Positions 30,351-42,500 of a stretch of DNA of 64,000 nucleotides are shown piece by piece. The position numbers and the translations under genes were made by a program. Within the stretch, counting starts at the first letter, position 1, and each line of letters begins with the position of its first letter. Location: contig CAUJNA010003317.1 of NCBI GenBank assembly GCA_963377175.1, forward strand, positions 386,001-450,000, in the 5' to 3' direction. The notes under the pieces were generated by a model that was given only the letters and a program-made list of their open reading frames with translations, was not told the DNA's origin and searched no databases. The DNA comes from Effrenium voratum (Eukaryota > Sar > Dinophyceae > Suessiales > Symbiodiniaceae).

Positions 30351-31956
30351 AGGGTGAGTCCTCTCGGACTTGGTAAAATCCAGGGGCCTAAAAGTGGTCA
30401 AAAGAGCAGAGTAGTTCGGTTCCAACAGATCGGCACGCTTCGGGGGAAAATGCAAACCAACAACACGAGAAGGGAGGAATTCCAGCGGTCAGTTGGCTTT
30501 TCAGGAAACCCTTGTGGAACACCTCGGAATGCAGCTGTCCTATTCGGGCGCCGCCCATTGATCAGCCAGGCGTTGATTCATTTGGGGTCAGCTCGATTCG
30601 GAGGCAACTCGCAAAAGCAGTTTGCAGCCTTAGATTCGAGTGAGCGACTTGTTCGGAGCTGACCATTTCCGGATTCTTCCCATAGGCTGGCTAGCCTCAG
30701 GCTGCGCGTCCCCCAGGTTCGTTCCATGGGTTCGAATCGCCAGGCCAAGTGTTGGCGGTCAGCTACCTCATCAGCTCTGCCCGAGATGCTTGGCGCAACC
30801 CCGAAGTACCTGGACCCCCAAAAGCCAATTTTTGTCTGCCTTTGACCCATAAAAAAGGGGTACAAAGGCAAACAAAAAGGGGCCACTTGGGGGCCCAGGT
30901 AACTTGTATCACAGCCGGTGTTTGCTATGTCAAGCACACCTTTTTGGGGTAAAACAAGGGCATCATGATGCAGGTCCTTTGCTTGGGGGATTCCTTGCTT
31001 CAGGGGGGCCAAAGAAAGAAAGCATTTAGCTCCAGGCCCACGAAAGAGCCTTTGCAGACTCTGGGCACCTAGAGTCGGGCGGGAAATGCGGTTTGGTGAA
31101 TCAAAGTTCTGCGAACGGATGATCTCAGTCTCTCTTGGTGATTTGAAGCCCCCCACTTACCCTCTACAAGCTACAAGGAGGGGGTCGAAGCCCGAAACCA
31201 CCAATCCCAGTCAGGTAGCCTGAGAATGTGAGTGCTGTTTTCACTCTCAACCAAACCATCAGACAACGAGATGAAGCTGACACCCTTGAGTGAGCGCACG
31301 CTCAATTGCAATCAAGAACATGTGTTTCAACATGTCCCGGACGTGCAAACACAGGCAGGACCTTACGTTGGTGCCAAACCATTGAGCAGAATTTCCACTA
31401 CGCCCAAACCACTACCCACATGGGAAAATGTAGCATATCTACATATATATATATATATATGTATACACATTTTTTTTGGAGGCTATAAAGCGGTAGTATA
31501 TCCCATTAAACCCCTCGGGAGTGGTTTGGGAGTATGGAAACTCTTCTGAGATCAGAGTTGCGCTCGCCGCAGCTGCGTCCCTTCTTGCTCCAGAGAGGCC
31601 AGTGCCCGACCGAGTACCTGGCCCTTAGACCAAACCAAAAACGGGCAACCCACCAGCGAGTGTCAATGTTTGGCTACGGGCCGTAGGTACTATGCTTCTG
31701 GAAATTCCGTTCAGGAATTCGGGTTATGGACCGCGAGCGTTAAACACAAAGTGTTGCGCCCTTGAGGTTTGTCTTGTTCCAGTTTAGACGCATGAGATTG
31801 CGACTAGCGGCTTGTTGGTGTCAGGCATGGTCCGTCGCTTCTCGCAGACCGGCAAGCAATAGCTAGGCAGCCAGGTCAGGCCAGGAGATAAAGTTTGACC
31901 ACGCTCCCTGGCCAAGAAAGGGTTGCCTTCTGGGGTGAGTTTTGAAGGGGAAGGTG

Positions 31957-32030
31957 GTCGTTTTTGAACGCGTGTTTTGGCTCGTTTTTGAACGCGTGTT
32001 TTGGCTCGTTTTTGAACGCGGTTTTGCTCA
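31957..32030. repeat. 24-bp tandem repeat (three units)
   Basis: CTCGTTTTTGAACGCGTGTT TTGG repeated three times, the last one shortened. Confidence 0.85.
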
Positions 32031-32204
32031 AGTGTATGTGATTTACAGCAGCACGGCCATTTTTTCCAAGTGTCCATGCACACCACGATGAGGCGCACGA
32101 ACACGCACCACGATGCACGTGTAGCACAGGGATGGCGCCGTGCTTTTGGGAGACAATCGTCAACTGTAGACCCGGGAAAGCAAAGCACAAGGAACGCAAA
32201 GCGA

Positions 32205-32236
<32 letters not shown>

Positions 32237-32376
32237 CCACCATCACCACCATCACCATCACCATCACCATCAACATCAACATCAACATCGTCATCATGAC
32301 TACCAACAACATCACCATCATCAACATCAACACCAACATCATCATCACCATCATCAACATCACCGCCAACATCTTC

Positions 32377-32408
<32 letters not shown>

Positions 32409-32618
32409 CATCATGAACAACATCATCACCATTATCAACATCAACGTCGACATCACCATAATCATCGACATCATCAAAGTCATCGCCATCGACATCCTCA
32501 TCACCATCATCATCAATATCATCACCGTCATCATCATCATCATCAACAAAATCGTCAACATCAGACCAGCGTCATCAACATCGTCATCATCACTACCAAC
32601 AACACCACCATCACCACC
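32205..32618. repeat. Long CAT/CAC/CAA trinucleotide tract
   Basis: More than 400 bp of almost pure CAN triplets. It opens long frames on both strands (His-rich, Thr/Ile-rich or Met-rich), which are artefacts of the repeat and not genes. Confidence 0.9.
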
Positions 32619-32620
32619 AG

Positions 32621-32795
32621 CGCGCAGTCGCACGGTCACGCAGTAAGAGGCGACGTAACTGCCCCGCCCCATCCCCCCCAGCCCCAGGACGCAGTCGCAC
32701 GGTCACGCAGCAAGAAGCTTTTAACTGCCCCACCCCACCCACCCCCCCCCCCCCCAGCCCCAATACGCAGTTGCGCCGCCACGCAGTAAGCGGCG
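32621..32795. repeat. ~70-bp tandem repeat (three units)
   Basis: Each unit contains GCAGTCGCACGGTCACGCAG (or GCAGTTGCGCCGCCACGCAG) followed by AACTGCCCCACCCC and a C run. Confidence 0.75.
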
Positions 32796-33138
32796 ATCGC
32801 AGTTCCAGGAGGCTCCGATTCGCAAGTTACTTAGGCCGTATGAGCTAAGGATGTTCTTTGTGTCGCGAGGACAAGATAACTCAGAGCTTGAAATTTCACG
32901 AGTTTTCACGGCTTTTTCACGGAGTAGTAACGGCCTTTCAGTTTCCCGCGTGAGTTGTTGCGGCCGTTAGGCCGAGTTTTCACGGCTTTACGGGGGCCAA
33001 CGGGCGCAAGTCGCCGAGGACATCTTAGCTCAGAAAGCCAAGGTAACTTGGGACTCGGAGCCTCCTGGTTGCCCCCTTCCACTGCCCCACCCCACCCCCC
33101 ACCCCACCCCACGGGTGCCGCAGGATAGCCCCCCCCAT

Positions 33139-33228
33139 GTGTTCGAAAATGACCCACTCTGTGTTCGAAAATGATCCAGGACATCGGTGTTCGAAAATGA
33201 TCCAAAATCGGTGTTCGAAAATGATCCC
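33139..33228. repeat. GTGTTCGAAAATGATCC tandem repeat (four units)
   Basis: Four copies of GTGTTCGAAAATGAYCC spaced by variable 3-10 bp. Confidence 0.85.
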
Positions 33229-33481
33229 CCTCCCGTTTTGAAGGGCAGCGCGTGAGTTGCAAGAGCAATTTCCGTGAGGGCAACTCAGTTGTTGAAAGGT
33301 TCCTTCGCCCAGCCCCAAAAAAAACAAAACTGGATGCCAGTTACGCCAACTTTTATTAAGTTTGGTCCGGTGTCTGTGGCACAGACCAACAGTTTGGAGC
33401 CACTTTTTGGGGGGGCCCTGTGCTCAAACAACGGCCATCGAGTCTTTGGGCGCTCGCCCAAGCGCGCCGCGCGCCAGCGCC

Positions 33482-33533
33482 ATGGCCGGGGGCCTGTTGG
33501 AGGCCCTGAAGGCTTTCTCCAGCCCCAGGCGGG
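33482..33533 (+). CDS. CEBPZ exon 1 (proposed start)
   Basis: ATG at 33482 begins MAGGLLEALKAFSSPRR, and a GC donor at 33534 leaves one base, giving a clean join to exon 2 (RR then ANFASAAF). The frame is open upstream of the ATG, so the start is provisional. An ILE-4 copy follows 45 bp later. Confidence 0.45.
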
Positions 33534-36500
33534 GCGTGGCTCGAGCATGGGCCGGTAGCTTAAGCGAAGGCCCTCAGCCATGGCTGTTGTTGGGAAACAG
33601 GTTTCCCCATTTTTGGATCTTATGGTGGTTTAGTGGTTGGAATCCAACTCCACTTAACTGCTAAGATTTAAATGTTTGCTCCCCTTGTAACGTCAACCAA
33701 GCTAAAGGCAGCTTTTGGGGGGGAAAACGGGAGCTTGTAGGCAAAACCAGAGCTGATTCCGGACTTGGAGGAAAATTAAACGGCTGGTTTGTGCATGTCC
33801 CCTTAGGTGCTCGACCTTCCGCGAAAGTGGAACCGAGTTTGTCGGGCTTCCAACCAACTTGTTCAAGCTCTGTCAGCCCATCAATCTGGGTAGACCTTCT
33901 TTTGCTGCGTTTTCTCGAGTGGAAGCCATGTTGGACTTCTCAACGTTGGAAGGAAACTCTTTGAACCCATAGGGCTTACCTGTGATGTCACTCTATGGCG
34001 CCAGTAGGTGGATCCACCTCACCCAAGAATCGGGGCCCAGCTTGTAGGTTTCGAGGGAATCCACTGAGGGAGGGGGGGGAGGGAGGGGGGGTAAAACGAG
34101 AAGCCATGATGTGGGTCCTTTGGGGATGCCTCAGGTGTTGGCTTGCAGACTTTGCGGACAGGCTTCCAACGCCCTTCCCCTGGTCTCTGGCATCTCTTCA
34201 GGGAGATCGCTGCGTAGGGCTCACCAAACCACAAAACGGACGCAACATACTTTTGGTTTGGGCAAAATCTGTTGAAACGTTTAGGGCTTTGCCACTTTTG
34301 GGGAGAAGCCAAAAGGGTTGCTGGTTTCAACCAGTGGCGTGTCAGCATGTTCAAAAGTTGTTGGTCGAACCTTCTTGGGATATTGGAGGGGTCTATCCCT
34401 CGTTGGCTTCCAAAAAACCGGGGGGGGGGGGTTCGCTTTGAACCCATTCCCCCGAAAAGTCGAGGGGTCTCGTTTCACATGGTGTATTCTTATTTTGCCC
34501 TTCCCGCGTCGCCACTCCTGACAGGGAGTCCATTGAAGAGGAACTTGATCTTCCCACAGATGCTTTCGGTTAGTGGCAGGTGCCGGAAACACACCATCAT
34601 CCAAGCATATGATGGTTGGGGCCGGGGGTGAGTCAGGTGGAAAAAGAGGGTCCTTGAAAAGACACCACTTCTGTGAAAGGAAAGGGGTTTATTGCAACCA
34701 CTTCTGTGAAAGGAATCTCTCCCTTGATTTGAGCTTGGTCTTTAGGCCCTTTTTGGTACAGCAGGGGTCCAGCAGTGAAGCCAACTCGCGGGAAGCTGAC
34801 TCAACCGCAGAGCGTGGATTCGCGTCGGTCGGTTCAGGTGGTGGGAAGTTGGCACAACTCTGGGCCCGGAGGACTGGCGAAAGCGGGGGCGGGGTGTGGG
34901 GTGTGGGGTGGGGTGGGGTGGGGTGGGGTGGGGTGGGGTGGGGTGGGGTGGGGTGGGGTGGGGGCCCTGAGGGGTCAGGTTCTTCTGCAGATCTGGGCGA
35001 ATTTTTCGGGAAAGTTTGAGGGTTTTTTCTTGAGCTGTTTTTTCCCGGAAGCATTGCGAAGGGTTCTTCTTCTAAAAGCGGCTGCCAACTTCACCTGCCA
35101 ACTTCTCATGCCAACTTGTCGAGAGTTACTTCACCTGCCAACTTCTCATGCCAACTTGTCGAGAGTTACTTCACCTGCCAACTTCTCATGCCAACTTGTC
35201 GAGAGTTACTTCACCTGCCTACTTCTCATGTCAACTTTTTGAGAGTTACTTCACCTGCCAACTTCTCATGTCAACTTTTCGGCTGTTATCTCATTCTACT
35301 AAAAGCACAAGCTAATTTGTCGGGTGTTACTTCACTATCCTAAAAACACAAGCTAACTTTTCTGTTCTACCTTCACATCTCGACTCTTAATTCTTCTTCT
35401 TTTTATGGCGGGGGTAGGCCCGACGGGAGCTTACGAAACGCACCCCTCTGCGGAGATCGTGCGTGTCGAAGCGCTCTCGCTGTGGCGCCGTGCGAATTTG
35501 TCTTGAGCCCGGCGAACCCTCTGCGGGGATCGTGCGTGTCGAAGCGCTCTCGCTGTGGCGCCGTGCGAATTTGTCTTGAGCCTTGAACCCCTGCGGAGAT
35601 CGTGCGTGTCGAAGCGCTCTCGCTGTGGCGCCGTGCGAATTTGTCTTGAGGCGAACCCTCTGCGGGGATCGTGCGTGTCGAAGCGCTCTCGCTGTGGCGC
35701 CGCGCGAATCTGTCTTGGCGCGGCGAACCCTCTGCGGAGATCGTGCGTGTCGAAGCGCTCTCGCTGTGGCGCCGTGCGAATTTGTCTTGACCTTGGCGAA
35801 CCCTCTGCGGAGATCCTGCGTGTCGAAGCGCTCTCGCTGTGGCGCCGTGCGAATTTGTCTTGAGCCCGATGAACCCTCTGCGGGGATCGTGCGTGTCGGA
35901 TCGCTCTCGCTGTGGCGCCGTGCGCATCTGTCTTGAGCCCGATGAACCCTCTGCGGAGATCGTGCGTGTCGAAGCGCTCTCGCTGTGGCGCCGTGCGATT
36001 TTCTTGCTCGCGAAACGGCTTTTGGAAGTTGTCTCGTGGTGCGCGCGCCTGCTTTCGCAATCCCGCGGTCCCGGGTTCGATTCCCCCCTGGTCCGCGGCA
36101 GCTCCGGCTTGAAAATCGCAGCTTTTAAGTACAAACGTAGTACGCGGAGCGTGCTCCTGCAGCTCCGGCTGGAAAATCGCAACTTTTAAGTACAGACGTA
36201 GTACGCGGAGGCTGCTGCAGCTCCGGCTGGAAAATCGCACTTTTTAAGTACAGACGTAGTACGCGGAGCGTGCTCCCGCAGCTCCGGCTGGAAAATCGCA
36301 ACTTTTAGATACAAATGGCTGGAAAATCGCAACTGTAAATTGCAAATGTAGCACGCGGAGCGCCTCCGCCGCTCCAGCTTTTTGAGGGTTAATTACTTCA
36401 CCTGCCAGTTTCTCATGCCGAAACTTCGAGAATTACTTCACCTGCCAGCTTCTCATGCCACCTTTTCGAGAGTTACTTCACCTGCCAACTTCTCGTGCCA

Positions 36501-39500
36501 ACTTTTCGAGGAGTTACTTCACCTGCGAGCTTATCATGCCAACTTTTCGAGAGTTACTACACCTGCGAGCTTCTCATGCCAACTTTTCGAGAATTACTTT
36601 ACCTGCCAACTTCTCATGCCAACTTTTCGAGAAATACTTTACCTGCCAACCTCTCGTGGCAACTTCACCTGCCAACTTTTCGAGAATTACTTCACCTGCC
36701 AACTTCTCATGCCAACTTTTCGAGAAATACTTTATCTGCCAACCTCTCGTGGCAACTTTTCGAAAAATTACTTCACCTGCCAGCTTCTCATGCCAACTTT
36801 TCGAGAGGTACTTCACCTGCCAACATCGCCTGCCAACTTTTCGAGAGTTACTTCGCCTGCCAACTTCTCGCGCCAACTTTTCGAGAATTACTTCGCCTGC
36901 CAACTTCTCATGCTAACTTTTCGAAAGTTACTTCACCTGCCGGCTTCTCATGCCAACTTTTCGAGAGGTACTTCACCTGCCAACATCGCCTGCCAACTTT
37001 TCGAGAGTTACTTCACCTGCCAACTTCTCGCGCCAACTTTTCGAGAATTACTTCGCCTGCCAACTTCTCATGCTAACTTTTCGAAAGTTACTTCACCTGC
37101 CGGCTTCTCACGCCAACTTTTCGAGAGTTACTTCACGCGCCATCTTCTCGTGCCAACTTTTCGAGAATTACTTCACCTGCCAGCTTCTCACGCCAACTTT
37201 TCGAGAGTTACTTCACCTGCCAACTTCTCATGCCAACTCTTTGAGAGTTATTTCACCTGCCAACTTCTCATGCCAACTTTTCTCTTGAGTTACTTCGCCT
37301 GCCAACTTCTCATGTCAACTTTGCGAGAATTACTTCACCCGCCAACTTTGCCAGCCAACTATTCGAGAGTTACTTAACCTGCCAGCTTCTCATGCCAACT
37401 TTTTGAGAATTGCTTCGCCTGCCAACTCCTCATGCTAACTTTGCGAGAGTTACCTCACCTGCATCAACTTGCCTCTATGCTTCCGGGCCACTCGTCGTCT
37501 AGTTTTTAATTCGGTCAGGAGCGCATGAGGATCAGGGTCTTGACGTTGGGCAATTGCTTCAAAACATAATCTGCAGGGAACCAAGCCAGTTATCCCACAG
37601 GCTCCAGGAAAAGAGTCTTAGGCGCCAAAGCAAGTTGCTCACAGGCTTCCAGATGGGTTAACCTGAGAATGTGCCTGAACATGCTGGATAATTTCCTTGC
37701 TCGAGTCGCGCACGCTCGCAAGCTTTGAGGTATGGGTCAACGTGTTTCAGGTGAGTTCTGGAGTGGCATGACCAACATTGGGAGCCATGGCGCAACAATC
37801 AAGCAAGCCAAGGGCCAAAAGCCGGCAATTTTAGGTCACACCCTCCTCTTCGCTTTCCTCAGACCTCCCGTGTTGCCCGTTGCTCCTCTTTTCATAAGTG
37901 AAGTCCGTTCGATGTTAGGTTTTTTACACCTTTGAAGCCAACCAATTTCAGAATAAACAGAACCCCCCCTCCAGCCTGTCCTTTCAGAACTCCCCTCCCC
38001 AGGCCCCCTGTTTTTCTCCCCATGGAGCCAAACAAATCCACCGACCGGGCAAGCGAACTTCGCTTCGGCCGCCTTCCGCGCGTGCGAAAACGCGAAAGAG
38101 GAGCGCCGGAAGCGCGGCAAGGCCGCCGAGTTCCAGAAGGCTTGCGCTGAGCGCCACGAGGAGATGCGCAAGGCGAGTCGAACTTTGGTCGAGTCGATGG
38201 GTCGATGGGTCGTTGGCTTCGGTGGTCGTTTTGGCTCTAAAAAAAATGGGTTCCTTTGTATGGGAGTACCTTTTTTGGGCTCTAGACCCTTAACCCTAGA
38301 CCACGGTACCCACTCTAAAGACGAGGGGGTGGTGGCCATGGACCCTCTCATTTCCTTGGCTTTCTTTTGAGCATGGGAAACTTTCCCCGTGTGGTTGACT
38401 GACCATGTGGTTTTCTTTGGTGCATCTTGCTTGGATGTTAGGACTTTAACTTTTTGCCAACTAATGGGTTTTCCATTAAACCACTAGAAGTTAAACTTTT
38501 AGCAGCGGAGCAGAAAGCAACCGTGTTTTCCAACCAATTCCATGTACAGGACCCTTTCAATTCCCATGTCGATGGGGTCGATGGATGTCGATGTGTCCGG
38601 GAATGGAATTTGGGTCAAATTGGCATCGCAGGGAAGTCGCGAAGGCATTTTTGGGACCTCGGGGTCAGAAGGAAGATGTTCCCCGGTGTATGGTGAAAAA
38701 ACGGCTTATTTGCTTTTTGTTTTCAGAAATTATCTGGGAAGATGGCATGGCCCCACTTGAGGGTTGCAGCGTCCCACCTCTCGTCTTAGCACTTCAATGG
38801 CCTTCCTGCTGCAAGGCTGTTGAAATAACATCACCCGCTATGCCGTGTACAATCCTCGGTATCCTCTTGGACTGAGCTGTGCCAACGCCGACCCAGGTAA
38901 CCGACAGGTTCTGCGGGTGCCGATCCGCTCATGGCTTTTGCACCTTGACTGCTGCGATACCCGGGCTCATGAGTGCATGTTGCCCGCCTTTGAGAACATT
39001 GTGTTCCTTTTATGGAAAGCACGCCAGTTTCTCGGTGGGCGGGGCAGTGCATGTTATACCAGCCCCCGTTTTCGCTGCTTTTTTGGGGGGCGCGACAGGT
39101 CTACGAGTCCGCCATGGCGCAAGATTCGGAGCAGCGCGCCTCGCCGCAACTGGGTCTAGGCCTGCTTGAAATCGAAACAGCTGCCAGCTTCTATGTGTCA
39201 GAGGCAGCTCCAGCAACAAACATGCATGGAGGCTAGTCAATGTGCATAGGCTTTCAGGGCCCCACCATCTTTGTCTTAGTAGTTTGGGCTCGGGTTCTGC
39301 CTTGGGTGCCGGCATTCGCGGTTGGGGAATGTTAATCTCCAAAGCTTGCAGCCCCTGCAAATATGAAGTTTGCAAGCGGAACGTAGTGCTTCACGACTTT
39401 CCATTGGTGCAGTCATTTGCAATTGGGCCTGCGCTCCATCCAACCTTTGGTCAGTTGGGTTGTCTTATAGTAGGGGGACGTCCAAACTACGCGGTTTCCC

Positions 39501-42500
39501 TTTAAACAAAACTGCAAAATAATCAGGGGTACCCTGAACAACAATGCACGCACGCACACCCACACACACCTCATTTGGCAATGGCTTTGCTTTTGGACCA
39601 GTTAGCACAACGAGGCTATGGTTAATTTTCATTGGACGCCTTTCTGGCAGTGCCCGCCCCAAAAGGCCTAACAAAAAGAGTCTACAAGGGAGCGTCGATA
39701 CTCAAGTTGATCCTTGGAGCTCAAGGTCGTTGAGCCTGGCACCATTCAGGCAGTTGGCTTTCAGGCAGTTCAGCTGGCTGGTCCCCTCTCGTTTTGGCGG
39801 GCAAAACAAATGTTTCTCCCACGTCCGGAATTGCCTGGACCTTTTTAGAACTTGTTGAGTTCGTGAACCACTCTTTTTGGCCCATCCACTTAATCGGAAG
39901 TGAGGGTTTGGGGCAGCTCTTTTGACTCTTATGCAATTTTTCATAGGCAAGGTCCCAGTGGCGCACTGGCGCCGATGCCTGGGCGAGAGTTGAGCAACTC
40001 CCCGGTTTAGACTCGGACTTTGTGTTTTTTTGGTTCGGACCATTTCAGGATCGAAATAAAATACTAGGTCCCCCAGCTAGGCGCCCTTTTACATCCTTTT
40101 ACCCTTTTTTGGGGGAGGGTTCCCCTACTAAAATAGACTACCGAAGAAAGTTGGCGCCCTTATTCTAACCTCTCTACTGGAGGACCTAGTTAAAAGCTCC
40201 AGGACTCGATCGGAAGTCTTTGAGCCAGGGCAACAATGGTAAGGGATCACCTGAGGTTCGTGAGTTCCGAAAGGCTGTTGACTAGGTGCAGGGACGAGCC
40301 TGGTTGCAGGGGCATTTCCTTGCGCGTCTTTTGGAAGCTGCACCCGACAAGTGAGACTTGCCCGGACGTCCCATGCGTTGAACCAGCGCCCTCACCATTC
40401 TCACGGATTATTACAAGAAAAATGGCTCAGGACCCACGGAAAATGGCTGGTTTCTGAAGAGATGAGTCAACAAAAATGGAAACCAAGCCACACATCAGTT
40501 CTTCAGCACACTGCAAGCGCAATCACGACATTGGGAGGGGGCCTCTCCTAAAGCAATCGCATGACGGATGGTTTGTTTTTGATGGGGGGGGGTCTGCAGA
40601 TAGTGTTACTGGTGTTTTTTGTCTTCTTGTTTGTTCCTTTTTTTTTTTTCGCCTGCTGGAAGAAACGAGAACATATGTCCAGTGATAAGTTCCCTTTAAA
40701 ACCAACAAAATAACATATAGCATGCTCTTACGCAAATGGAAGTGGGGTTCCCCAACGTGACCAAGAGGGAACCCTTCCTCTTACTTGCGCAGACCTGGAA
40801 ATAAGCGGCTGCCATTTTTGCGGTCCGTGGCCAGTGGAAAAACCGAATAGGAAGCTTTTCTGGTTTCCCGTCTACCACCAGCTATCCCAAAGGGTTCCCC
40901 TTTTGATATAAGAGGTCCCAATCCCATTTAAGCCACAATCAAAGCCCGGGTAGATGAAGGGTAGCCAGAGACAATCCCAGCCAAATAGCTGCTGCCGCCT
41001 TCTTATTTGTTTTACATGGTTCTGGATAGACTATTTTAATTTACCGGGTTTTGATTATGACTCATTTGGGTCCGAGTCTTTTCTTTTTTTCTCCCAGGTT
41101 GGCTGCGGAAGGTCTCCGCGGACGGCACCTCTGCGGACAAAGTGGCATCCCTCACCATGCTGATCCAGCTTTGCCCAATCTTCTCGCCACTCGCCGGAAT
41201 TCTCCGCGGCACACCAAACACAAAGGGGTGAGCTGAGAATACAGGTGTGTCTTCTTTCCCCCCCCCCCCCCCACACACACATGTATATATATATATATGT
41301 ATAAATAGTCATACGTGTGATGTTCCTTTTGGCTTCCCTTTAAAAGCCACCCCAAAAGGGATATCCTTGACACAACACACTCAACTTTTTACGACTGTTT
41401 CATGATCACCTGCAATGTAACATAGTTTAGGAGGTCCCAGATTCCAATTGTCAAATTTTGGGGTTGGTTGATTCCCCAGGAAATCACATATGCGAAATCT
41501 GTTCAGAACCCCCCCCCCCTCCCCCCGAACAACCCCGCATGTTTCCTTTATAAAGGAGAGCGCAAGGGGTGAGTTTTTCCGGAGCCGCATTTTCAACCGC
41601 CCTTTCACGAGGGGCAGGAGCCCTTTGATGTATTTGTTTCATGCAGGGCTACAAATTTGTAACCTCATACACCCCCGCCCCTCCCCACCCCCACTCCCAC
41701 CCCGAGCCATGGACATTTGAACTCCATTTTGCAGCCCGAAACCCAAAAAGACAAATACCCTAAATGACAAAATAGATCCTATGTGTCCATCACTCCCCCC
41801 CTCTTTTCTGCCCCGACTGTTGCTGGCTGGCGCTCAACAGAAGATGTGGGCATGAACCCAGGGATTCCCTTAGAGTTGAAACCATCAGCAAGGGATGGTT
41901 TTGCGTGGGGAATCCATTCCATGCAACTCAATCCGATCGCTCGCGTCTCTCGCATGGATCGCGGATGTTTATGCCCCACAGGACAGCTTTCATCAAGGCG
42001 CTGCTGACTATGGCGGGGAAATCCGCACGCAGCGACTCCACTATGGCAATGGATGCGCTCAAGGATGGGGAAGGTTTGAGGGAATACCCTTTGACATGGT
42101 TGTTGTTGGGAAACATTTTCCAATTTTTGCTTGTTGTGGTTTAGTGGGAGTTCCTCACTTACCTGCTAAAATTTAATTTTTTGCTCCCCTTCCAACGTCA
42201 ACCAAGTTGAGGTGTGTTTCTGTCAATTCCTTTCCCACTATGTCTCAGTCACTCATTGCCCTGAGGTTTGTATTTCCCTTTTTGGGGTGGCTTTTTGAGG
42301 GCACCCTTTTGGGTTCAAAAGGGAATTCACTGGGAAACCGAGCATTTTGCGGGTTCCTCATTTGGGGACACACCCAGTTGCTAGGTGGAAGTTCTATCTT
42401 ACTCTTTGTGGCTAACTTATCCCTATTTTGGCGGGCTTCCAGAATCGTAAGGGGTTCCCAACGGCAGTATATGTTGGTTTCAATAGTTCGTTGAGCAAGA

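Larger units (their letters stand above)
35038..37508 (+). mobile_element. Composite satellite element, copy 2
   Basis: A 2.47 kb unit lying wholly inside the first CEBPZ intron. In order: left end TTTTTTCCCGGAAGCATTGC G (35038), a 40-bp array, linker ATGGCGGGGGTAGGCCCGAC (35406), an array of units carrying CCCTCTGCGGAGATCG, tRNA-like module (36029), a 62-bp array, a second longer 40-bp array, and right end TTCCGGGCCACTCGTCGTCT AG (37481-37502). The end, linker, core motif and tRNA-like blocks match copy 1. The arms do not. The same 40-bp satellite lies on both sides of the core here. Confidence 0.7.

Noticed and set aside
32070..32789. His-rich 239-codon frame
   Set aside because: It is a translation of the CAN trinucleotide tract; Met-rich frames are equally open on the other strand.
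34766..34885. Exon between CEBPZ exons 1 and 2 (SSSEANSREADSTAERGF)
   Set aside because: Exons 1 and 2 join directly in phase. This stretch lacks a clear donor and runs into the GGGGT repeat.
35403..37377. Open frames of 250-330 codons in the second composite element
   Set aside because: Same cause: 40-bp and ~70-bp units translated in register. There are no family motifs, and frames are open on both strands.
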